Positions 1-6,027 of a DNA stretch of 6,109 nt are shown here, piece by piece. A program made the position numbers and the translations under genes. The notes beneath the pieces were generated by a model. It was not told the origin of the DNA. It did not search any database and saw nothing but the letters and a program-made list of their open reading frames with translations. Source of the stretch: Candidatus Obscuribacterales bacterium (lineage in GTDB: Bacteria; Cyanobacteriota; Vampirovibrionia; Obscuribacterales; Obscuribacteraceae); NCBI GenBank assembly GCA_021732245.1, contig JAKFVJ010000075.1:1-6109 (forward strand), in the 5' to 3' direction. Each line of letters begins with the position of its first letter. Within the stretch, counting starts at the first letter, position 1.

Positions 1-179
1 ACGCCCATCTCAATAAGAAGCGGGAACTCCTCACGGCTCCAATTTTTCTTAACCGTTGGAGACTTGTATAAATTGGCGCGGATTTGCTTCTCGCCGGCAC
101 TAACAATCTCGTAAAGGTACTCCTTCTCGTAATAGGGAGGAGCTTTGACGAAGACCTTTTGTCCTTTTTCTAATTCCAT
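1..179 (-). CDS. N-terminal fragment of a small beta-rich protein, possibly PilZ/YcgR-N-like (cut by left edge)
   Basis: The reading frame starts at the ATG complementary to 177-179 and stays open to base 1, giving 59 complete codons of a protein whose C-terminus lies outside the window. It begins MELEKGQKVFVKAPPYYEKE, continues with alternating hydrophobic and charged residues (LYEIVSAGEKQIRANLY) and ends in LLIEMG. The pattern 'GQ-V-V...Y...I...I' followed by a second strand pair resembles the small beta-barrel that precedes PilZ domains in YcgR-type cyclic-di-GMP receptors. The diagnostic PilZ RxxxR motif would lie beyond the edge, so this is only a suggestion. The start shares one base with the stop of the acyl-CoA dehydrogenase gene (TAATG) and has no Shine-Dalgarno sequence of its own, so its translation is probably coupled to that gene. 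The frame being real is fairly sure; the function is not. Confidence 0.6.
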   Translation of the reverse strand, partial: MELEKGQKVFVKAPPYYEKEYLYEIVSAGEKQIRANLYKSPTVKKNWSREEFPLLIEMG

Positions 180-1312
180 TATTTGGCTGAAACTAGTTGT
201 CTGGCGATAGCCGCTTTTGCAGAAGCTCCAGTTGATTCGTACACCTGCAAAACCTTGCTATCTCGCATAAGTTTCTCTACAGGATACTCGCGGGAATAGC
301 CATAGCCCCCAAAAACCTGCACCGCATCGGTGGCAATGCGTGTGGCTGCATCTGACGCAAAGACTCTTGCAATAGAAGCAATATTCTCTGCATTTTCTCC
401 ATGACCAATAAGATGCGCCGCCTGAAATATCATCAAACGGGCAGCTTCAATATCTTTTGCCATATCTGCCAACATGAATGATACAGCTTGATGATTAGCG
501 ATAGGTACACCGAAGGTCGTTCTTTCCTTGCCATAAACTACTGAATGTTCCAGCGCCGCACGGGCAGCCCCGACACTTAATGTACTAATCTGCGGTAGCA
601 CATACTCAAAAGCTTTCTTAGTCAGTTTAAGTCCTTCGTTTTCTTTACCAATAATTTGTTTGGCAAAAACGATAACTCTATCGAAATTCACGTCACGAAA
701 ATCTTGAGCTTTTAAACCCAATTCGCTTCGCTTGTCGGAAATTTTAATACCGGAAGCATCTGCCGGAACAACAAAAGCTACAAAACTGCGCATATCCTCA
801 TCGGAGGCAAGAACATAAAACCACTTGGCCCGCGAGGCATTTGCCACCATTTTGCGGGAGCCGCTTATGACAAATTCGTCTCCCTTCTTCTTATAAGTAA
901 AACCAGCCTTGCTTGCACCATCACACATAAGGGCCGGCTCAACAAGCCACGAGGCAAACGACAATTGCGAAGCAATTGGTTCAACGAATTCCGTTTTTTG
1001 CTCTTCGGTGCCATGCAAAATAATTGGAGCAATGGCCAAATTGTTAGCTGTAATTGAAAGTGCAATGGCTGGGCAAGCCGCTGCCAATTCTTCCGTTATC
1101 AAACAAGAATCCCAAGGACTCAAAGCTAATCCGCCCAATGATTCCGGGACATTGGTATTCATCAAGCCGATTTCAAAAGCTTGCTTGATTAAAGGCATCG
1201 GAAATTCAGCCGACTCATCATATTGATGTGCCTGAGGAGCAATCTCATTAGCCGCAAAATCTTTGGCTAATTGTCGGTATTGATCCTGATCTTCCGTAAG
1301 CTTAAAATCCAT
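179..1312 (-). CDS. acyl-CoA dehydrogenase family flavoprotein with altered flavin-contact motifs
   Basis: This is a 377-residue protein from the preferred start, the usual length for soluble FAD-dependent acyl-CoA dehydrogenases, which oxidise acyl-CoA to trans-2-enoyl-CoA and pass electrons to ETF. The family start MDFKLTEDQDQYR lies at the ATG complementary to 1310-1312, preceded by GGAG at 8 nt. Upstream in-frame ATGs at 1336 (also with GGAG at 8 nt) and 1402 add 8 or 30 unconserved residues. Numbered from the 1402 start, the helical N-domain is about 31-150, the beta domain about 150-250 and the C-terminal helical domain about 255-407. Retained features are RTTFGVPI (294-301), the Gln of NHQAV, QVFGGYGY (362-369) and the catalytic-position Glu389 in VYES. 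The usual TEPGAGSD reads VEPALMCD (154-161), and the W-(I/S)-T flavin contact reads M-V-A (185-187). It is a family member with high confidence, but its substrate cannot be assigned. It heads an operon with the fragment at the left edge. Confidence 0.9.
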   Translation of the reverse strand: MDFKLTEDQDQYRQLAKDFAANEIAPQAHQYDESAEFPMPLIKQAFEIGLMNTNVPESLGGLALSPWDSCLITEELAAACPAIALSITANNLAIAPIILHGTEEQKTEFVEPIASQLSFASWLVEPALMCDGASKAGFTYKKKGDEFVISGSRKMVANASRAKWFYVLASDEDMRSFVAFVVPADASGIKISDKRSELGLKAQDFRDVNFDRVIVFAKQIIGKENEGLKLTKKAFEYVLPQISTLSVGAARAALEHSVVYGKERTTFGVPIANHQAVSFMLADMAKDIEAARLMIFQAAHLIGHGENAENIASIARVFASDAATRIATDAVQVFGGYGYSREYPVEKLMRDSKVLQVYESTGASAKAAIARQLVSAK

Positions 1313-1557
1313 ATGTAACACTCCGGTTTCGTTCATTTCATTCACTCCACCTTCGCTAGGCCATCCGGCATTTCGATCTTCGCTACACGACGGCTTGCTC
1401 ATCGCAACCCTTTGTTTCGCTTCTCTATTCTTAGCCAGCCTCGTCTTCGCTTAAGAATTCATAGTAGCGGCTGGGCTCGGGTGTATCTGTAGGATAATAA
1501 CCTTATCGCCCGGCGTTAGCATTATTGGCGGTACAGGTACTTCACATAGGATGCGTT
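1313..1557. promoter_or_regulatory. divergent intergenic region between the acyl-CoA dehydrogenase gene and rpe
   Basis: This 245-bp stretch must carry promoters for both divergent genes. If the longer dehydrogenase start at 1402 is used, it shrinks to 155 bp. On the plus strand, GATAAT at 1493-1498 is a reasonable -10 box for rpe, but no convincing -35 lies 16-18 bp upstream. On the minus strand I see no box I would defend. AGGA at 1548-1551, six bases before the rpe ATG, is its ribosome binding site. I see no riboswitch-like or strong hairpin structure here. Confidence 0.4.
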
Positions 1558-2220
1558 ATGAAAACACTGGTGGCGCCTTCAATTCTTTCAGCTGACTTTG
1601 CCAACCTCGGACATGAAATCAAGAGGGTGGAGGATGCTGGAGCCGATTGGATTCACGTTGATGTCATGGACGGACACTTCGTTCCGAATCTAACAATTGG
1701 TGCGCCAGTCGTTAAGGCCATTCGCAAACAGACAAAGTTGCCTCTCGATGTTCATTTTATGGTGACAAATCCCGATCAACTTCTGCTTGACTTTGCTGAA
1801 GCCGGCGCCGATCACATCATTGTCCATGTCGAAGCCTGCACTCACTTGCAGCGCACCCTGTCGCACATCCGCTCCCTTGGCAAGCTTGCCGGTGTTTCTC
1901 TCAATCCGGCAACTCCGCCGGAAACTCTGCAATATGTCTTGAATGACATCGACGAAGTACTTGTAATGTCCGTCAATCCTGGGTTTGGGGGACAGAAGTT
2001 TATTCCTGCTGTGGTGCCGAAAATCCGCGTCATAAGACAGATGTTCAACGAAATTGGTCGCGATGTGCATATTTCCGTCGATGGTGGCATCAACGACCAA
2101 ACAGCAAAAACAGTTGTGGAAGCCGGCGCCAATGTTCTTGTAGCCGGCAATTACGTTTACCGCTCGGACAATATCGCCGAAGCTATTGCCGGTTTAAAAG
2201 GGCAGCCTGTCAGGCGCTAG
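1558..2220 (+). CDS. rpe: ribulose-phosphate 3-epimerase
   Basis: A complete 220-residue cytosolic TIM-barrel enzyme that interconverts ribulose 5-phosphate and xylulose 5-phosphate in the pentose phosphate (and, where present, Calvin) pathway. It opens with VAPSILSADF, the first strand with the conserved serine. It has HVDVMDGHFVPN, with metal/catalytic residues His33 and Asp35, then DVHFMV with His66. MSVNPGFGGQKFI (137-149) is the flexible active-site loop region, VDGG contains the second catalytic Asp175, and VAGNYVY (195-201) is the phosphate-binding end, where Asn replaces the commoner Ser. Length and all key residues are normal. The ATG at 1558 is chosen because AGGA sits six bases upstream and the protein then begins right at the conserved first strand. 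A TTG at 1525 would add 11 unconserved residues. The HLQRTLSHIRSLGKLAGVSL segment resembles cyanobacterial epimerases. The downstream TPR gene has its own promoter-like box. Confidence 0.97.
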   Translation: MKTLVAPSILSADFANLGHEIKRVEDAGADWIHVDVMDGHFVPNLTIGAPVVKAIRKQTKLPLDVHFMVTNPDQLLLDFAEAGADHIIVHVEACTHLQRTLSHIRSLGKLAGVSLNPATPPETLQYVLNDIDEVLVMSVNPGFGGQKFIPAVVPKIRVIRQMFNEIGRDVHISVDGGINDQTAKTVVEAGANVLVAGNYVYRSDNIAEAIAGLKGQPVRR

Positions 2221-2239
2221 CTTTCCCTGATAAATGATA

Positions 2240-2245
2240 TATAAT
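2240..2245 (+). promoter_or_regulatory. TATAAT -10 box for the exported TPR protein gene
   Basis: A perfect TATAAT lies in the 58-bp gap after rpe, 33 bp before the next ATG, with a TG three bases upstream of the box. No good -35 element is visible; the position 16-17 bp upstream falls on the rpe stop codon. GAGGAA at 2265-2270 gives a strong ribosome binding site 8 nt before the ATG. The TPR gene may therefore be transcribed independently of rpe, although read-through from rpe is also likely because no terminator separates them. Confidence 0.5.
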
Positions 2246-2278
2246 CTTCGACACGTAGTTTGTTGAGGAAGATTAGCC

Positions 2279-2875
2279 ATGCGGAAATTTGCGGTATTAC
2301 TAGCAGCAGTAGCCACATTAGTGACCGCACCGGTATGGGCAGCAGATGCCGACGACGACAGCGAAGAAAAGGAAAAGAAGCCGTCTTATATAAGAGACAC
2401 CTCTTCCATTGGTCAAAGCCGAAATGGCGTTGTCGCAGCCGATCAAATTCTTGAATTAGGAGTTCTGACACCAAATTCCCTTCAGCTCCAAGCTGAGCAG
2501 TCATTGCGTATGGGAAATCTGGATCGTGCGCTTATGGTCTTGCAGCGTTGCGTAGAAATGGCACCACTGGATGTCGAAGCGCGTATGACCTACTCGCAAG
2601 CCCTCGAGCAAGTTCTCACGAAACAAAAGAAGCGTGATCCAAAACTATTCAACTTCCTTGTAAAACAATGGTTGTTCGTCGCCAAGAAAGCTGAGTTTCC
2701 CGATCAGAAAATGCAGGCTTACAGCAAGCTTTACGACTTAACAGGTGCAGCACCGGGACGTTTTGAAAGAGCGGACAAATATTTAGCACGCGTGCTTCTA
2801 CCTGAAGACGGTTCTATTCCTGTAGCGTTGAATGCCAGCCATCACAAGAAGAAAGAAAAGAAAGACGAAATCTAA
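2279..2875 (+). CDS. small exported protein with a TPR-like repeat
   Basis: A 198-residue protein of unknown role. Residues 1-21 form a clear Sec signal peptide: basic MRK, a hydrophobic core FAVLLAAVATLV, then a VWA cleavage site before ADADDD. No lipobox cysteine is present, so the mature protein should be soluble outside the inner membrane. It begins with a strongly acidic then lysine-rich linker (23-34). Residues about 64-97 (SLQLQAEQSLRMGNLDRALM and the following helix ending in MAPLDVEAR) fit one tetratricopeptide repeat. The rest is helical and the tail (188-197) is basic. A single TPR is too little to infer a partner, but such proteins often scaffold envelope complexes. The start has GAGGAA 8 nt upstream. 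The gene ends tail-to-tail with the membrane-protein gene on the other strand, overlapping by 4 bases. Confidence 0.85.
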   Translation: MRKFAVLLAAVATLVTAPVWAADADDDSEEKEKKPSYIRDTSSIGQSRNGVVAADQILELGVLTPNSLQLQAEQSLRMGNLDRALMVLQRCVEMAPLDVEARMTYSQALEQVLTKQKKRDPKLFNFLVKQWLFVAKKAEFPDQKMQAYSKLYDLTGAAPGRFERADKYLARVLLPEDGSIPVALNASHHKKKEKKDEI

Positions 2876-3264
2876 GTCTGACCTTTCCTGAATTTTTTCA
2901 GCAGCCAGATAGTTATATTTTTCAACATTCTAATAAGTCCATAGATGATGGACAGTAATCCAACACGGATCCAAATCATAGTGACATGCATCTGATTGAG
3001 ATTATCCTGCACTGGGCGTGCGTACTCCGGCAGAATATTGTCCGGCATATGCTTTGCTGTTTCTAAAACAAAACCTATAACTACATTGCCGATGCCAAAA
3101 ACGAACCATGGCCAGGACGGTTTATAGCTGATTAAAAGCGGCACAAAACCAGCCAATAGAAGAAAGTCCGGCAGCCAAATATAAGGTGAACCTGCTGGAA
3201 TAACAAAGGACAATGCAAAACTTATAAGCCAGATGACACAAGCACAAATGCTTACCTTGTTCAT
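2872..3264 (-). CDS. four-helix membrane protein, partner of the TOPRIM gene
   Basis: A 130-residue integral membrane protein that I do not recognise as a named family. Hydrophobic segments lie at about 4-22, 29-46, 51-68 and 94-113. A polar loop of about 25 residues (69-93, containing PDNILPEYARPVQDNLNQ) falls between helices 3 and 4, and a basic, amphipathic tail (MLKNITIWLLKKFRKGQT) should face the cytoplasm. With four helices the N-terminus would then also be cytoplasmic. The ATG overlaps the TGA of the upstream TOPRIM gene by one base (TGATG). The only Shine-Dalgarno-like GGGAG is about 14 nt away, so coupled translation from the upstream gene is likely. The 3' end overlaps the convergent TPR gene by 4 bases and no terminator is visible. 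Operon linkage suggests a joint function with the TOPRIM protein, but nothing in the sequence says what it is. Confidence 0.8.
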   Translation of the reverse strand: MNKVSICACVIWLISFALSFVIPAGSPYIWLPDFLLLAGFVPLLISYKPSWPWFVFGIGNVVIGFVLETAKHMPDNILPEYARPVQDNLNQMHVTMIWIRVGLLSIIYGLIRMLKNITIWLLKKFRKGQT

Positions 3265-4469
3265 CAGGCGGAAATTGCTCCCTTTAAGAGATTGGCAATT
3301 ACCTTTATTTCAAGCGGGATCTGTTCCAGCTTTAGTCCGCCGTCGACAATAGATTTTGCAAAGCCGACCTTATCAAAATCACCAAGACCTCTGACGCGCC
3401 ATAAACGATTGAGGATGACTGTGCGTCTTTCTTGTCCATCAAGATCGCTCAATGTGATTGGAGCGGTGTCCTTATACGGCTGCAAATAACGATTTAGCAA
3501 CTCGATAACAACTGCCTTTTCAAATACATCTTCAATTTCACCGGAAGATAAGACATGCAAGCGATCACAGGGGCGCAGCATATCCATCACCAACTGTGAT
3601 TCTTCTGCGGCGTCGTTATCTAGAATAACCACAATCGGTATGTCCACCAGGTCTCTTAAATCTAAATAGCGTCGAGCAGCTTGCTTGGCGCCCCCAACCG
3701 GGGCAACTAAAACTGCCGAACTATCCAAATCTATTCCCAAGTTGCGCGTCAAATAGGGAATTAAAAGCGCTTCTGTTGGTCCTTCAACTATCAATAGAAG
3801 CTGAGGCAAAAATGTCCCAGGCAATTTATTGCGCCAGGCTGCATATACTTCGCGAAAACAAGCTTGAGCTTCCACGATTGTCTTGGCGTTGAATTGCTCA
3901 AAGCGATTTTCAAATTCCTCCAGGCAAGCAACGAAAAATGCCGCGCGTGTATCGCCAAGCCAGGGTCCGTCGGAATTGATCCTAGTAAAGTCCAACTGCA
4001 TTTGGTCTAATGAATACAGCCAGTGCATCTGCGCTGACTCAATAGCAAGATCTTTCAGCCAGGCATTATTCGATTCAATTTCTTTACCGTCTTCATTTCG
4101 CCACCACTGGCAATACCAGGCTTCAAAACTAACAGGACTGTAACGTTCAATATCTTGCAAGGCAAGTACTGCATTCAAAAGCTTATTGGCCACAGTGGTG
4201 TTTTCAGAAGTCGCCCCAAAGGCCAAACGGAAAATGCTTTCCTGAACCGTCCGAGGCAATTCCTCAAAAATGCGCGAGTTAACAGCCGGATATTTAATTT
4301 GTTTAGCGGAAAGTTCATATAAGCGAGCAACTCGGTCACCGGGCTCGTCAAAGCTGACAAAGCGCTGCAAGCAAGACCAATATTCCTCGGCAGAAGCGGA
4401 TCTAACCTTGTAGGGCACCCCTAGGTGCCTTATCTCGCCTTCGCCGGGTATTTTCTTTTCTAAAGCCAA
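3264..4469 (-). CDS. TOPRIM-domain protein with unknown N-terminal half (OLD-like TOPRIM, no ATPase)
   Basis: A 401-residue soluble protein. The C-terminal half is a TOPRIM fold of the type found in OLD-family nucleases: LLLIVEGPTE with the conserved Glu229 (225-233), PVGGAKQA (257-264), IVVILDNDAAEES with Asp284 and Asp286 (279-291), and GEIEDVF (310-316). These acidic residues are the ones that bind Mg2+ for phosphodiester chemistry. OLD nucleases normally carry an ABC-type ATPase in front. Here the first ~220 residues contain no Walker A motif and are helical, with an aromatic cluster around FEAWYCQWW (115-123). I do not recognise that part. The frame opens at TTG complementary to 4467-4469. 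No in-frame ATG occurs until residue 148, an in-frame TAG lies 30 bases upstream, and a GTG at residue 18 is the main alternative. The gene is co-transcribed with the membrane-protein gene. Nuclease activity, and a role in DNA repair or phage defence, are inference from the TOPRIM domain. Confidence 0.85.
   Translation of the reverse strand: MALEKKIPGEGEIRHLGVPYKVRSASAEEYWSCLQRFVSFDEPGDRVARLYELSAKQIKYPAVNSRIFEELPRTVQESIFRLAFGATSENTTVANKLLNAVLALQDIERYSPVSFEAWYCQWWRNEDGKEIESNNAWLKDLAIESAQMHWLYSLDQMQLDFTRINSDGPWLGDTRAAFFVACLEEFENRFEQFNAKTIVEAQACFREVYAAWRNKLPGTFLPQLLLIVEGPTEALLIPYLTRNLGIDLDSSAVLVAPVGGAKQAARRYLDLRDLVDIPIVVILDNDAAEESQLVMDMLRPCDRLHVLSSGEIEDVFEKAVVIELLNRYLQPYKDTAPITLSDLDGQERRTVILNRLWRVRGLGDFDKVGFAKSIVDGGLKLEQIPLEIKVIANLLKGAISA
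4414..4429. repeat. short perfect inverted repeat near the TOPRIM gene start
   Basis: GGCACC, a four-base CCTA loop and GGTGCC form a perfect 6-bp stem within codons 14-19 of the TOPRIM gene, and the alternative GTG start at residue 18 lies inside one arm. In the mRNA it would form a small GC-rich hairpin close to the start. It may be chance in coding sequence. Confidence 0.35.
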
Positions 4470-4533
4470 AAATCCAAACCACTTAAAAGAATCAGTCTAT
4501 TTATTATATGGCAAGGATTATATTGTAATACCT
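4470..4533. promoter_or_regulatory. compact divergent promoter region, TOPRIM operon versus MATE gene
   Basis: Only 64 very AT-rich bases separate the two divergent starts. On the minus strand two perfect TATAAT boxes occur (complement of 4503-4508 and of 4517-4522). The first would give a leader of about 27 nt before the TTG start. On the plus strand TATATT (4519-4524) is a possible -10 box, which would place the MATE transcript start at or just before its ATG. No good -35 element is visible for either direction. AAGGA at 4513-4517 is 16 bases from the MATE ATG, too far to act as a normal ribosome binding site. Any regulator binding here would affect both operons. Confidence 0.45.
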
Positions 4534-5916
4534 ATGGCTGACGCTAGTAATACCGCCGGCAATTCTAATGCCGTCATTGTGGAGGGCTCTATTTGGGCTG
4601 CCATCTGGCATATGTCCTGGCCTATCGTACTGGATTTTGGAGCTATCGCTCTTGCCAGCCTCTTTGATGCCTGGATTGCCGGCCGCATAGGGGCAAACGC
4701 TCAGGCGGCAATTGGCGTCGGCGCTCAAATAATGTACTTGCTGATTATTATGACTAATGCCCTACCTGTCGGCACAAGCGCTCTTGTTAGTCGCTTTTGG
4801 GGAGCCGGTGACAAGAAAGAAGCCAAAGAAGCTGCCCGCCATTCTATGATATTTGCCTTTTTCTTCGGCACCGTTACCGTCATTTTTGGCTTAGTCATAT
4901 GTAGTCCATTGTTGAAGTTCCTTGGAGCCACTCCGGAAACCGAAGAATTAGCCTGGCAGTTGCTTCGATTTGAACTAATATCGACCTTGCCCTTTAGCGT
5001 TATGTGGATAGCCAAGTCCATATTTAGAGCTAAAGGTAATGCACGTCTGCCAATGGCCATTACCTTTTTCACTTGCGCAATAACGGTAATAACCGAATTT
5101 GTTCTGTGTATATATCCATTTCAGTTCGGCATGTCCGGAATTGGTATTGCCTGGCTCGTTGCTGCACTGATAAGCATGGTCGTCATTCTTTATTTGTTGA
5201 AAGAATCAGAATTTGGTGAATGTCTTAACTTCCACTATCTGCAGCCGAAGTACTGGTCATTGAAATGGTTCAAACGCTTGGTCAACATCGGCATTCCTTC
5301 CAGCATTCAAGATATGGTCTGGGTTATTTGCAATTTCGCCATTCTAATTATTCTTGCGCGCACTCACGATCCCACTGCCGGTCAAGCGGCCTGGGCTGTC
5401 GGCTTGCGTGTCGAGGAATTGCTCGCCTCTTTTCCCTTGTACGCCTTAGCTCGCGCTGCAGGAACTATCGTTGGACAAAATCTTGGCGCCGGAAGACCAG
5501 ACAGAGCCAGCCGTGCCGGTTGGCAAATTGCCGCAGCCTCAGCTTGCTGGTGCCTGATTATGGCAATAAGTATGTTTTTGTTCGGCAAACAAATAGCCAG
5601 CTTCATGAGTCACAGCGATGATGTGATTCTTGATTCCGTCCGCTATCTCCAAATCATTGGTCTGTCGATGCCGTTTCAAGCATTTGCCATAACTCTCTTT
5701 GGCGCAATGCAAGGAGCCGGCTACACTCGCTGGCCGATGGTTGCTGAAGTAATTTGTTTGTTGTTCATTAGACTACCTCTGTGCTGGTATCTCTCGATTG
5801 AACTGCATCTTGGTTCAGTTGGCACCTGGGCAGGCATGGCACTATCAGTTGTCCTCGTCGGTATTTTGGCTAGCTGGCAATTCAAATCCGGCGCTTGGAA
5901 ATCGCAAATTGTATAA
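4534..5916 (+). CDS. MATE family multidrug/toxin efflux transporter
   Basis: A complete 460-residue inner-membrane antiporter of the MATE family, which exports organic cations, drugs or metabolites using a Na+ or H+ gradient. About twelve helices are visible in two six-helix halves (roughly 19-222 and 255-447), joined by a charged loop at 223-250. The first half carries SLFDAWIAGRIGANAQAAIG (42-60), with Asp45 at the conserved helix-1 acidic position, and LPVGTSALVSRFWGAGD (77-93). The second half carries the paired motif RAAGTIVGQNLGAGRPDRAS (307-326). Length and motifs are normal, and the substrate cannot be read from the sequence. The ATG at 4534 is used because the conserved EGSIWAAIWHMSWP begins shortly after it, but it lacks a Shine-Dalgarno sequence, so it may be leaderless or weakly initiated. 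It is divergent from the TOPRIM operon, and no regulator gene is adjacent. Confidence 0.95.
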   Translation: MADASNTAGNSNAVIVEGSIWAAIWHMSWPIVLDFGAIALASLFDAWIAGRIGANAQAAIGVGAQIMYLLIIMTNALPVGTSALVSRFWGAGDKKEAKEAARHSMIFAFFFGTVTVIFGLVICSPLLKFLGATPETEELAWQLLRFELISTLPFSVMWIAKSIFRAKGNARLPMAITFFTCAITVITEFVLCIYPFQFGMSGIGIAWLVAALISMVVILYLLKESEFGECLNFHYLQPKYWSLKWFKRLVNIGIPSSIQDMVWVICNFAILIILARTHDPTAGQAAWAVGLRVEELLASFPLYALARAAGTIVGQNLGAGRPDRASRAGWQIAAASACWCLIMAISMFLFGKQIASFMSHSDDVILDSVRYLQIIGLSMPFQAFAITLFGAMQGAGYTRWPMVAEVICLLFIRLPLCWYLSIELHLGSVGTWAGMALSVVLVGILASWQFKSGAWKSQIV

Positions 5917-5980
5917 ATCTTGCAGTTAGGTCCAACATTTAACCTCTTGGCTGTGAACTTTTTGTTTGTTTTTCCGTATT
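5917..5980 (+). terminator. possible weak terminator region with T-rich tract after the MATE gene
   Basis: The MATE stop is followed by weak pairing possibilities (CCAA at about 5933 with TTGG at about 5946, four base pairs only) and then a T-rich run at 5959-5973 interrupted by two G residues. The T tract is typical of a terminator, but the stem is too weak for a confident call. Confidence 0.25.
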
Positions 5981-6002
5981 AAGAGTAAAGGCACTTACTC
6001 TT
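5981..6002. repeat. perfect 8-bp inverted repeat between the MATE gene and brnT
   Basis: AAGAGTAA, a six-base loop (AGGCAC) and TTACTCTT form a perfect 8-bp inverted repeat. No T run follows on the plus strand, and the sequence following it on the minus strand is A-rich, so it does not look like a standard intrinsic terminator in either direction. It lies 55 bp upstream of the brnT start, upstream of the putative -10 box, where an operator could sit. The T-rich tract precedes it directly. Confidence 0.55.
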
Positions 6003-6027
6003 GAAACAATGTTGTCATATGTTTTTG

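Noticed and set aside
909..1226. Open frame on the plus strand inside the acyl-CoA dehydrogenase gene
   Set aside because: It is antisense to a well-conserved protein, has no family resemblance or ribosome binding site, and is explained by codon shadowing. The same applies to the minus-strand frames inside rpe and the frames overlapping the MATE and TOPRIM genes.
1525..1557. Longer TTG start for rpe
   Set aside because: It adds 11 residues not found in the family, whereas the ATG at 1558 has AGGA six bases upstream and starts right at the first beta strand.
3264..4469. Full OLD-family ATPase-nuclease (as in the Gabija GajA protein)
   Set aside because: No GxxxxGK(S/T) Walker A or ABC signature is present in the N-terminal half, so only the TOPRIM similarity is kept. 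RecR is also excluded because its zinc cysteines and small size are missing.
4534..5916. MATE gene as part of a TOPRIM-membrane-efflux defence cluster
   Set aside because: It is divergent, carries ordinary MATE motifs and has no known tie to defence. Sharing a short promoter region is too little to call it one system.
5981..6002. Intrinsic terminator for the MATE gene
   Set aside because: The stem is AT-rich and the bases after it (GAAACAATG) contain no T tract. The T-rich run lies before the stem rather than after it.
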